From Bugula neritina (taxonomy: Eukaryota; Bryozoa; Gymnolaemata; Cheilostomatida; Bugulidae), in the NCBI GenBank assembly GCA_964035545.1, contig OZ037770.1:8633973-8697972 (forward strand): 64,000 nt of DNA, in the 5' to 3' direction. The notes under the pieces are model-generated. The model saw only the letters and a list, made by a program, of their open reading frames with translations, had not been told where the DNA came from and made no database searches. This document shows, piece by piece, positions 33,472 to 45,010 of this stretch (position 1 is its first letter; the number at the start of each line of letters is the position of its first letter). A program made the position numbers and the translations under genes.

Positions 33472-33690
33472 TACACACACACACACACGCACACACGCGC
33501 ACACACACACACACACACGCACACACACGCACTTTGCACAGCTGCGCACAGTCTGCACACGCACACACACGCACTTTGCACAGCTGCACACAGTCTGCAC
33601 ACACCTACACACAGTCTGCACACAGTCTGCACACACTGCACACACTGCACACATGCAATGCACACACCTACACACACCTGTGCACACTAC
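33472..33690. repeat. Compound CA-rich satellite
   Basis: A (CA)n/(CACG)n run (33472-33533) is followed by irregular repeats built from CTTTGCACAGCTGCACACAG and GTCTGCACAC words. Open frames on both strands here (His/Thr or Cys/Val runs) are artefacts. Confidence 0.93.
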
Positions 33691-36600
33691 ACTCATTTTA
33701 CAAACTACAAATGCTATGTACACTATAACACACAGACAAGAACATGGCGAGATAACTATTTATAAATGCAGAAAAAATTGAGACAAGGCGAAGTGTTACA
33801 ACACTAAACGTATGCATCACTCTGGTATGTTGCTACAATTATGTAACTTGTGGTGCAGAAATTTGTCAAAAAAACTTCTTTGAAAAAGTCCTGATAATCT
33901 AACTAAAACAAACTGTTCATAATACATAGGAAAAATTTATAGCCCTCTCTCATTTAAGTGAAGCAAAATTGCAAGTAACAGTTATGACTTTAACTTGACA
34001 TTATATGAATGTTTACTAAAATTTTTACAAACTTAAATTTATTTTGCATAGGTATGCTTAGGCCTATTGGGTTTAGCTTTAGTTAAAGGTGTATACAGCA
34101 GTTAACTATATTGAATGACATAAGTAAATTCTGAATACACTGCTTATAATATATTACATATAATAGTATATTATTGAAACATATGTATGAAGCTATGAGT
34201 TTATGCTTTGTTAACTTTAAATTAAAAAGATTAAATTTTTTTACATAATCAGGCTTTACCAAAAATTTACTAACAAACTTTAATTAATTTTCAGCTTTGA
34301 ATAGAATTACATCTGAGCCAATTTGCTGATCAGGGGCTGTTTGCTACCAATGTAATGTTACAACTGTCAATTCAATGACAAATATATATATTACATAAGG
34401 CTTTTCACTACGTGCTCAATTTCTTCTAGGATGCTACAAAATTCATTATATTGCAATTAGAAGTAGCATGTTGACCTTGAACTTAGTACTATGACGTCAC
34501 TAAAGGTAACAAGTTACAACATTTCCTGGTTTCAACTTCATGCAATGCTAATTCCCAAAAATACCTGACTTTTTACTAAAAGGAATTTGCCAAATTTATT
34601 ATTTAATCTAGTATCTCTAGCCAATCAGATGCAACCTTCTACTCAATTATAGTGTCAAATCAGGAAATTGTACCACAAGGTACCAACAGGTGAATATTGC
34701 AGAGATAAAATGGTAGCTTGTATTTTAATGGATAAACAATTGTAATCCAGGTAAACAATCGTAATCAACATGAAACCAATGAAAACTCTAGTGAGCATAA
34801 GCCAATCAAAATATGTTGATGACATTTATCTACCTGCAGGTATCAATAGGTTTCAGGAAACAGTAAGTTATGAAAATATCATTTCTTTTTGATAATAATC
34901 TGTGAATTCCTGTATCTATGACTCATTCGTAGCATAACGCAAATCTATAGCTTACAGCTCACAACTCTAGCTGGTGGCAAACTTATAGTATTATTTGTGA
35001 ATTACAATATAACAGCAATACTAAACATGTCTTGCAGAATGTAAAGTAATCTGTTATAACTTGCATAAAAATATCTTTTTATTAAAAATAAATAGCAACA
35101 ACAGATTAAGGTAATTTTTTTAAGAGTACCATCAAATGCTTTCAATATTAGCTAGGTCATTCTCCTCTTTTATAAAAAAAGTGTTTCTATGCTTGTTTTT
35201 TTAAAGCTAGACAACACTTATGCTAGTAAAATAGTATTTATTTTGCTATTAAAATAATATATAGTGGATCACAAAACAAAGTGAAAAGAGTATTTCTTTT
35301 CTGTGGTACTTACTAGGGATTTAGTGCAAATCTTTTATTACATTTTTATCTTATTTACTCGAGCATTTTTATATTTTTTATTAGCAATACATCAAAATAG
35401 TAAGTTTAATATAACCCACCCATCTATAGCAGTATGTTGTTTACCTGAAAAAAATTTTCACAGTGAATTCATTACTTGTGTTTTGATGAAAAATAAAACT
35501 GCTGGTAAAAATGAAAAAAAAACAGAGGAAATGTTTTTCCTAAATTTTCTATTATTATTCATAATCTATAGGTAAATAAAGTTCTGATATCAAAAAGCTT
35601 GAATAAATGGGAAGATAATTCTTGCGAGCTGTTAATAAAAATGCATAAAATGATAATTACTGTCACATTGTTTGTTCAAAATTTTTTTGAAATTATTGAT
35701 GTTCACAAATGTTAAGGGTGGCAGTCAATTTTATAACTATAAGGTTATTATTTTTGCTATTCTATTTGTAATTATTATTCTAGAAGCAGCCCATGGTAAA
35801 TTTGTAAAGTATATTACATGCATATAATATTATATCATTAGCTAGAGACTATACCTAGCAAATAATATTGTTTCACAGATAAAATAGACTTTGATGGACA
35901 GACAAGTTATGGATCATAATTTTTGATTTAGAAATGAAAGCAATGCTATAACACTTGCATAAAGGCTAATTGTTATTAGAACAATTGAATGCTGTAATGA
36001 ATTCGCAAGTTTACACAAATTAAAGTTGGAGTATTATTTCACATCAAATAATTTATGTTATAAACTTTAATTAAAGTTTTGAAAATAAATAGGGTTTCAA
36101 AAAATTGATTGCAAAGCTAAACAAAAAATATTTAAATATCAAAAACGGCATTGCTTTGTAAAATATTATGTTAATATACGATGTTATTGGAAACTTTAAT
36201 TGGCAAATTACAATTTATGTAGGTTTCATTGAACCTGTTTTGTTATTGACCATTTTGCTGTCAAGGCAAGTAAAACTTATAACGGTTTTTTATATTACTC
36301 AACTTTTTTGCAGTCAAAAACTTTCTTGTTGTTTTTATACAATAATTGTAAAATACTGTAAGTTATGATATAAATATTATACTACTATAAAAGGAATAGT
36401 TATTACAGTATAAATGATGAAGTTTTATTAAATAAACTGGCTATATAACAATATAAAATTATATAACAATATATGATTATATAAAAATATAAGATTATAT
36501 AACAATATATGATTATATAACACCAATGCCCAATTGAATATATTATAATAAAGCATCTTAAGATACTATTATATTTGTTAAACAAAACAGGTTTCACAGC

Positions 36601-36879
36601 AAAGTTGCTTCTATCAAAAAACCTGTCTATAATGATAATTATGTTCACAGTGAACAGTAAATTTTCTATTTGTAAAATAACATATAGTTCTAACTTCACG
36701 TATATTTATTAACATATGTTGACTACTTTACCAACTTCTGTTGAAAATAAGATATTTTAGAATTGAGGCTTAGAGTAAATACGTGACTGAATTTTGTAGT
36801 ATCAAGGAACAGGCAGAGAATTAGCAATAACAACACCTGTCAGGTTGACACTTGTATGGCAAACTGCCAAAAAATATCT
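33691..36879. other. Intergenic region, no gene seen
   Basis: Very AT-rich. Includes a 20-bp AT-rich tandem repeat (atataacaatatatgattat type) at about 36436-36524. An open frame near 35303 has the Phe/Ile/Leu/Lys bias of AT-rich non-coding DNA. Confidence 0.5.
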
Positions 36880-36887
36880 TATAAAAG
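36880..36887 (+). promoter_or_regulatory. TATA box of the secreted Ser/Gly-rich protein gene
   Basis: TATAAAAG lies 65 bp upstream of the ATG at 36952, a spacing that fits a short 5' UTR. Confidence 0.6.
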
Positions 36888-36951
36888 TGAAATAGTTTTC
36901 TCTGAATTTTATTTCTCTTCCTTCCACGAGACTTGCTTAAGGTCTTAGAAA

Positions 36952-39917
36952 ATGGAAATTAAGACTACAATGGTAAGTTTGCATAACTCGTATTTACAAT
37001 ATGCTGGGCTTTTTCTGCAGTTTATATTATTGCAATAGTCCGTTATATTATTGGTAGGTAGTGTAATAAGAAGGTTCAACTTATCCATCTTAATAGAATA
37101 ATAGCGGTAAATATTTGTAGTACACGTACAACATGGAATGTAATGCAGTTTATACTAATGGCAATAAAATATAATGGGGTAATGTAACACAACTGAATAT
37201 AATACTTTAGAATAATGTAGACATATACAATATGACAGTGCAAGGACAAAAAACCATTGCTGTGTGTATATTGTAAAAAGCATATAACATTAGATTACGT
37301 TACGCAATGTTGTTTTGGAAAAATTCTTCGGTTATAAAAATTTGATTAAAGATTACACAAACGAAGCTAATGCTAATGCAGTGTTGCACTTTCATTGTTT
37401 TTATTCCGTTGACAGCTATAGTTCCCAAAGTTTCCATTATTAGCATATTATTTGTTTAGATTACTTAAACATTTTATGATATAGATTTTAATATTGAACC
37501 CAGTTGGAGTAAACTTCAAGCCTTTACAGCTTTCTAATTATTTGTTTATACAGTACAGTCTGTTTCTGACCTAATCATTATAGTCTAAACAGTACAACAT
37601 TCTTTTTCAAGTTTTACAATCTCACAACATAACTTCAATTTATATTTTATGAAATATATTTGTCTAAATTACCTAAAAGCTGAATTTTCTACTGACAAGA
37701 TAATTTCAATCAGCATAATATTGTTGGTTTATAGTTTGCAGTAGGCTACAGTGCTCTCTCCACATCTCATGGTACCAGTTTTCACAAATTTCCAGAGGTC
37801 ATGGGAAGAACTTAGACTCCTGTTTTTGTGGCTTATGTTTGTGTGTATAGGGACATAATAATTGAATTTAATAAATCAGTGATTTAAATCTAGTATTCTA
37901 ACATGTCACGAATCGTGGTTTTCGGACCGTAGCTTAGTGAGATATAGTGGGAGCACTGTATATGGTTTCGACCAACATATCATTTCTACTTTCTGTAACA
38001 CTGTTTGACCATTAGGAATACCTATTAGTAAAACTTTACAGCAAATTGAAGGCTATAATTAGTATAGTTATTATATCTTAAAAATATAATGATTTTTTAT
38101 ATAAAGAGCAAATATTTGTAGATATTTCAGCTGTTAGTCCTAGCAGGAGTGGTCATGGTTAATGTGACGGGTCAAGTACCCCCCAACAATTGTCAGGCCT
38201 CTTCTGGAATATGCACTGCTATGTCCCGTCAACAAAGCTACAGGTTAATATGAATTAGTTTTACAATGCATATAAGCTAAAATAAAAACTAAAGAAAATC
38301 TTCATTAAAAGCTCCTAATTTGATCATAGTGTTGGACAGAAATTATTAAGATTTTTACTTAAAGTAAACATATTTGCCCAGTCCCACAATATACTAATTT
38401 ATGCAAACTTTTAAAACAGATACTATAAGCTAAAATCATAAAATTTTTCAATTTATGAGTGTAATAAGAGAAAATTGTAAAAATGCTATCAAAACTTCAG
38501 CACATGATAGCATTATGTTGCAATGGGATAAATATAGGAGTTATCTGCACAGCTCTCTTGTCTATAAATGAAAAGTTTTGGAGCAAACTGTAAAATAATG
38601 ACAACTTTGCAGGAGTTCAGATGTTGGAGAGATGGAAAGAGCGTTTGCAGCAGAGTACAATAGCAACAAAGCAATGTACTCGGGTTCTGCCTCTTCGGCC
38701 AGGTCGGTAGGAGCCTCTGATACAAGTTCGAGAAGTTTGGGAGTTTCTTCCTCTTTGTGAGTAGTTATGATGATGTAACCACTTGTTCACTTACTATATC
38801 TAAATTACTTTTATACACGTGCTACATTATATGCAGTATAATATCTAAATTACTTCTACACAAGTGTTACATTATATACAGTATAACATCTAAACTACTT
38901 CTACACAAGTGTTACATTATATACAGCAGGATATCTAAACTATTTCTACAACACTATTGGCTTGGCATTTGTGGAATAGGAACTTATTAAATAACTTTAT
39001 CTATTCTATTCTGCAAGCTATCATGCAAATTTAAACCTGCCGAAATTATTCAAACCTAAATATCTCTAGTTTGAGAATTCACATGTTTCTTGTCTAATAA
39101 AATAGTAACTGAAACAATCACCATATCTCTACATATCATTATAATACTGGAGCTGCAATCACTATATTATTATATAATTATTATCTATAATATTTCTATT
39201 TTATACATCTATGACCTTTTATTACTATATTACAGTCAATAACCTTAAATTACTATACCTTCATAGTTATAGCTATACCTATGCCAACTATTATGTTTAT
39301 ATCGCCTCTCAACTAAATTACAAACTTGTTTATATTCTCCTAAAGGTTCAGAGGCAGCTGTCAGAAGACATGTTGGTACTGGAGACCCTTCAGTCTGTAT
39401 GATGGGAAGTGGTGGCTGGTGGTACAGTATGGCCCCCACTGGTACCAGTGGTTCAGGTACTGCTGGTGCAGGAACAGAACGTGCCACAACCGAACTGTAA
39501 GTTCACTATAACACACTACGCTACGTAGTACAAATACTACTACATGAGTGTTGCTATATTTTGGTATGTTGAAATAACTGAGTGTAGTGTAACGTTTGCC
39601 AAGTGGCCCCTTAGTGGTTAAATGAGTAGTGGGCCTGCTTGGAAGGCGGAGGTCTCAGGTTTGAGTCCCAGTGGGGGGAAATGTTTTGCACAAAGAATAC
39701 GCTGTACTGCTCTCTAACTTCTCAATAGCTTAAGAATTTGAAGTTTTTTGTGAAAGAAACATGTCTTATAAGAATAAGTATTACATTCATGGGAGATAAT
39801 TACCAAAACTACACGATCTTATTATACAATCTCAGGGTCCAATCATATGGCGAGGAAGGTGCAGTCAAGAATATTCCTGGGTTCGGTTCTTGGTTTGGAG
39901 AAAAGACTCTGGTTTAA
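36952..39917 (+). CDS. Small secreted Ser/Gly-rich protein, no recognised family
   Basis: Proposed exons: 36952-36972, 38131-38243, 38613-38756, 39365-39496 (or from 39346) and 39836-39917 (TAA), about 163 aa. The N-terminus MEIKTTMLLVLAGVVMVNVTG is a good signal peptide split by intron 1, with likely cleavage before QVPPN. Then come a two-Cys segment (NNCQASSGIC), an Ala/Ser-rich middle (MYSGSASSARSVGASDTSS), a Gly/Thr/Ser stretch with one Cys and WW (GSGGWWYSMAPTGTSGSG), and the ending GFGSWFGEKTLV. The exon 3-4 junction is uncertain: the obvious acceptor at 39345 switches to a Trp/Cys-rich frame, while a second acceptor at 39364 keeps the frame whose codons look coding. It may be a mucus, matrix or defence peptide, but that is a guess. 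Confidence 0.6.
38796..38938. repeat. Three to four copies of a ~42-bp repeat
   Basis: Units of the type atctaaattacttctacaca followed by agtgttacattatatacagt, in intron 3 of the secreted-protein gene. Confidence 0.85.
39604..39675 (+). repeat. tRNA-like sequence of a second type
   Basis: AGTGGCCCCTTAGTGGTTAA resembles a tRNA 5' arm, and CAGGTTTGAGTCCCAG resembles a B box. Stems are not convincing, so it is more likely a SINE head than a tRNA gene. It lies in intron 4 of the secreted-protein gene. Confidence 0.45.
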
Positions 39918-40648
39918 GATGGAGGTGGTTTAGACTGAGATCTGACTGCTGCTGTATTCCTAGTAACTACCTGGTTGGCTAAGTACAGAATACCCGAATA
40001 CTGTTCGAAAAGATCTTATGAACCTTTTGTAGCTGAATATGTCAGAAACAATAGTTTTTGAATGTTGTTTTTAAATATAGAAAAAATTGTTTGAGCAATG
40101 AAACCAAATTTTGCGTGATGCATTATTTTGTAAATTGGAACTTTGTTTAATGATTGAGTCTCTAAATATAGATATCTACCTGCATAAAAGGTGTTATACA
40201 TTTTGCAATGTTCATTTAGTAAACACAGTGATATTCAAACTAATATATAAGCATCCACATTTGTCACCATTGTAATGTTTTGTACAAATTGATATATTAA
40301 CAAGGACGCATAAAAACAAAGAATTTTGAATTTTTAGAATGTGCAGTTACAAAGACAAGCAAATGCATAAATTCCTATAGCAGTCATGATAATATATTTG
40401 TTTAGCTATTAGAAGTACCAAACAATATATGAAAATAAATAACGGAGTTTTATGAAACCAACGACATTGAAGTATGCTAGAGAAAATATTCCATAAAGTT
40501 TAGTACGAAAATGTCTATCTGAAATGCTTTCAGACTTTAATATTTAGAAATTGAATTGAATGACTGTGTAAAGCATTGCAATGATGTCTACTATAACCAG
40601 TAACTGCAAGTCTACGAAGGGTTACTCTATCTTTAGAGCTCCTTGTGA
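39918..40648. other. Intergenic region between convergent genes
   Basis: 3' flanks of the plus-strand secreted-protein gene and the minus-strand synthetase. Nothing else seen. Confidence 0.5.
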
Positions 40649-43600
40649 CTAGACAAGACCATCAGATGGATTCTGAGCTACTCTCTGCTTAATCTCTTCA
40701 GTCAGAACTTTTCTGTTGAGCTGAAATAAATATAATAATTTGTTCATATTTTTTCATGCTATCGTAACCAGCCATTGAAAAAAAAGTTTCAAGCTTTAAA
40801 AAAATATAAGCTACACTAAGTTATCATTCCTCAACTGATCTTCAAGTTGGATTATTTTATACACAGTTCCTTCTGTTGGACAAGCTCAGAATATTGCTTT
40901 ACCTCGGAAATTATTTTAATATGTACCAAAGTTCCAATTTCCAAGAATGTATTAAACATAATGCTAGAAATTCAGACTCACCTTTGGTCTTGAGCCGCCA
41001 GTCTTTGGAATGTCAGCATATTTGTAGAAGAATATTCTGATTGGCCACTCAAGAGAGTTGTACATCTGAAATATATAATAGTTTAAATTGTACACTAAAC
41101 TAATAATATAATAGTCATGAGTAAAATATAAATATTGATATAAAAATCACAAACTAAACATAACTAAAATAAAAAAGTACAAGCTGCATTTAAAATAAAA
41201 ACAATGTTATAATTAATACCATAAAGAGATATGCGTAAAATATGATTTATGAAAATACAAAAATAACACTATGTAGCTTTATCATATAAAATAATGCATA
41301 TATTATAAGCAATACAAAGTGACAAGTTATTGTCTATTTAATGAATCAAAGCAAGTTTGTATGGAAGTAAGTTAGAGTATATACACAATATACAAACATA
41401 GGTTTATGTAAATTTTAGACAATTGCAATATAATATGCAGAGTACAAATAGTAAAAGTTTATGATGGTGTTGGGTTTTGCTTTGCTAGAAGGTCATTAGT
41501 TCAAGTTTCACAACTTGTAAACAGTATTCCATTCATTTGTCAGTATCAAAAATTTGAGTCACAACATGACGGTAACTGGCACATCTGTGCACATCAACAA
41601 TACTTTGATAATTTTTGTTGCTTCAATGTAACCTTACACAACAGATAACAAATAATATTAATTTTAATTGCCTTAAGACATCCTATATTCACGAAAATTT
41701 ATAGCCACTATCCTTGTGAAAACACCTGATAAAAAGGTTTTTTTTTAAAGCGAGATAAGGACTTTCTTATGTGTGAAACAGGAGCAATTATAACTGCTTG
41801 CTCGTCCTAACATCACCAATGGCCTTTATTGGAGATCGAACCCATGACTTTGTATCTACTAAACATGACTTCGGGCTCACTAAGCCATATGCTCTGAACC
41901 CTAGACCACGGCTGCTCCTTCATACCCTGTTATACAACAGTCTTTAAAGTCTTGGTAACAAATAATTATGGCAATACTGGCAACTCAAGAAAATTTTATG
42001 AATTCAATTAGATTAACTTTGACTCACATTTTCTTTAGCAAACTTCTTGACATCTTCCACAGTCAATCCACTTTCTGGTGCAGGCCTATTAGAGAGATGG
42101 AAACTCATTACATGCATACGGGCTTGTCCATTATATGTTATATACACCTGTATAGTATGTAATAATTAGAAAGATGGAAACTCACTACATGCATGCAGGC
42201 TTGTCAACTATATGCTATATAGCATTTGTTGCAACAACCCTAAGGGTATACATATTACATATATGATACCTAGAGCTTCAACTTGCAAATGCATGCAGAA
42301 GAGCTGCAAAACAATTTTCATAGATATCCTTAGCAGCTAAACAAAATAACTTTCAATTAGTTATGTTATTAGTCATGCTATTAGCTGTGCTATTAGTTAT
42401 GTCATCAGTTATGCTATTAGTTATGCTATTGGTTATGTTATTAGTTATGCTATTAGTTACGTTATTAGTCATGCTATTAATTATGTTATTAGTTATGCTA
42501 TTAGTTATGCTATTAGTTATGTTACTAGTTATGCTATTAGTTATGCTATTAGTTATGATATTAGTTATGCTATTATTTATGCTTGGAACTGAAAAAAGTT
42601 GAAACTGTATGATGATTTTATTAGCAAATGTTGATATTTCTAACCATATATAAAGTTCAAATATTTGGTTACTCTTATTACACTACTGGTACAGCTTTGC
42701 GATCCTTGTACATAGTTTAAAATTTTATGGCAGACTATTTAAAAATGGCAGACTATTTAAAAGATGGTGCCCAATTACATAGTCATCCCATTATTTACCC
42801 TGAATTGAGTTACCTCTTATGCAATGTCAAAGTGCATTCTTATTTACATGGAAGAATGGAAACTAAAAATGCTTTTCTCTCACTAAGCTTCGAGCCTGAA
42901 ACCCGGTCGTCCATCATACTACAAGGGCCACTGGGTAATCTCAAAACTACAGGAAGTAATGTTTTTGTCACTATTTATACAAATAGCTATATAGTATATT
43001 ATAGTATTACAAAAGTATCTTACTCTATCACATAGTTGAGGTCATGACCTTTGCCATTGTCTGTACCAATAACCTAAAATATTCAACATGTACATTTCTA
43101 AATAATTTATTACAGCATCTTTCTAAATAATTTATTACAGCATCAAAAAATTCAAGAAAAAGTTGAAAATAAAACACCTATGAATCAACCTCAGTGCTAA
43201 CCTATTCCATTATACAGAGTTAGCATGTTACAAACAGTAGATTAAACAACTGGTTAGAATATAAACTTACTGCACAGGTCCTGACTGAAGGATGTGTCAT
43301 TAACACATTCTCAATGCTGATTGAATAAACAACTTTCCCATTTATCTTCCACCTTTCAGCATTTGAAAGACGTCCATAAACATAGAGGAAACCATCTTCA
43401 TCCATTGACACCATATCTCTTCAAAGATAATATTCTAACAATTGAGAGGGCAATTGCTTAAGACTACTGACTAGTAGCACAACAACAGTTTATGTTTCAT
43501 CACTTCTAAATAAACTTTAAAATACCTCCAAATGCTTTTTCTATGATCTGTTGCAATATTTGCCTTATAATGTTTAGATTGTTATTTATGCATTAATACT

Positions 43601-44963
43601 TGTTTATTCTAATATTTCTTGAAACAAATTTATAAAGAAGTAGTTAAATAATAGCAGATCATAGTATGTTGTTGATGCCACAATGCATTTCATTTCTATT
43701 TACAAGCATTTGTTCTAGCACCTGTTATTCCACAGATCAACTTTGAGCTGAGTGCTAAAGCACTAATATTCTAAAATACTTGATATGGAAATTCCCCTTT
43801 CTTATCCGTAAAGTCATTTTCACTATTTACAACATGTTTTTAGAACTATAGCTGTAGTAGAATCTCAAACCCACCGGCTTAGCAACAAAATTTAAATTTA
43901 AATTTTAAAATAAAGCTGTTATTAAATAGTTGTAATGAATCTGTAATTCTATAGACTAAAAGGGCTTATTCACAAGTTGTTTATCAAATAAATAAAACTC
44001 ATAACCAATGCGCTACATCTCAGCTCACCCTGTATGGTACCATCCATATTTGTCCATGACCTTAGCAGTGAGCTCAGGTTGATCTTTGTATTCTAGAAAG
44101 AGACACCACCCTCTGACACAGAGTTCACCTTTAGTGTTGACAGGTACTGTCACTCCCTCCTCATCTATGATTTTCAGCTGACAAATAAGCAAACATATCT
44201 GCACTTAGCTTTGAAACTTGAGATATTGAAACAAGTCAAAAAGTTAGATCAGAATATAACATAGATATGATGTTTATTATCATAGGACTACAATATTAAT
44301 CTTTTTTTTCATCCTATCAGAGTGAGAAATTTCAATAGCGCATGCATTAATATATATTTTAGCAGTCATTTTAGTATAGGTTTTAGTAAAATAGTACTTG
44401 CTATTTTAATCTAGTTGACTTCAACGTCCTCCTATAGATATTTTTGCTAAATGTTGCAAGCTAGCATGCTACCTACTGCACTGACAAGCTGCTATTAACT
44501 AAAAGGTGGACTCTCTACTAACTTAAGCCCATATATTCAAAGGCTAGGCGAGAATTGCAGTCAGTAAAAGGTTTAAACTGTCTCTCATATTTACTCTCTT
44601 TTATAGACAGGATTAAACAAAAGTATGAGAAGTGAAATATGATGACCTATAAGATCAAATAATCAATGCAGATAACAGCTGTGAGCTGAATTCATCACTA
44701 AATAATATTTATATACCTAGACACACCATAGACACATCTTATATATACCATACCCACACTCTAGACACATCCTAGACACATCTTAAAAACCTCCTAAATA
44801 CTGTGTATATCAAGTATTTCACAGAGGGTTAGTTTTACCTCAACAAATGGCCGTCCCTTTCCAACAGAGTTCATTTTCTCTGGTGGCAGAAGTTTTATTG
44901 GAACTGGATTTGTAGAACACAAAAACTCAGTGCCTCCATAACCATCCTACAGTATCACATGTT

Positions 44964-45010
<47 letters not shown>

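Noticed and set aside
33410-33765. Cys/Val-rich and His/Thr-rich open frames
   Set aside because: Artefacts of the CA-rich satellite, open in several frames on both strands.
35303-35575. 90-codon Phe/Ile/Leu-rich plus-strand frame
   Set aside because: Composition of AT-rich non-coding DNA; no promoter, splice or family evidence.
39245-39487. Pro-rich minus-strand open frame
   Set aside because: Antisense shadow of exon 4 of the secreted-protein gene.
42363-42602. Met/Leu/Val-rich plus-strand open frame
   Set aside because: Translation of the TTAGTTATGCTA minisatellite inside a synthetase intron.
42727-43035. 102-codon plus-strand frame starting MADYLKMADYLK
   Set aside because: Overlaps synthetase exon 12 antisense and a tRNA-like repeat; internal duplication and no splice or family support.
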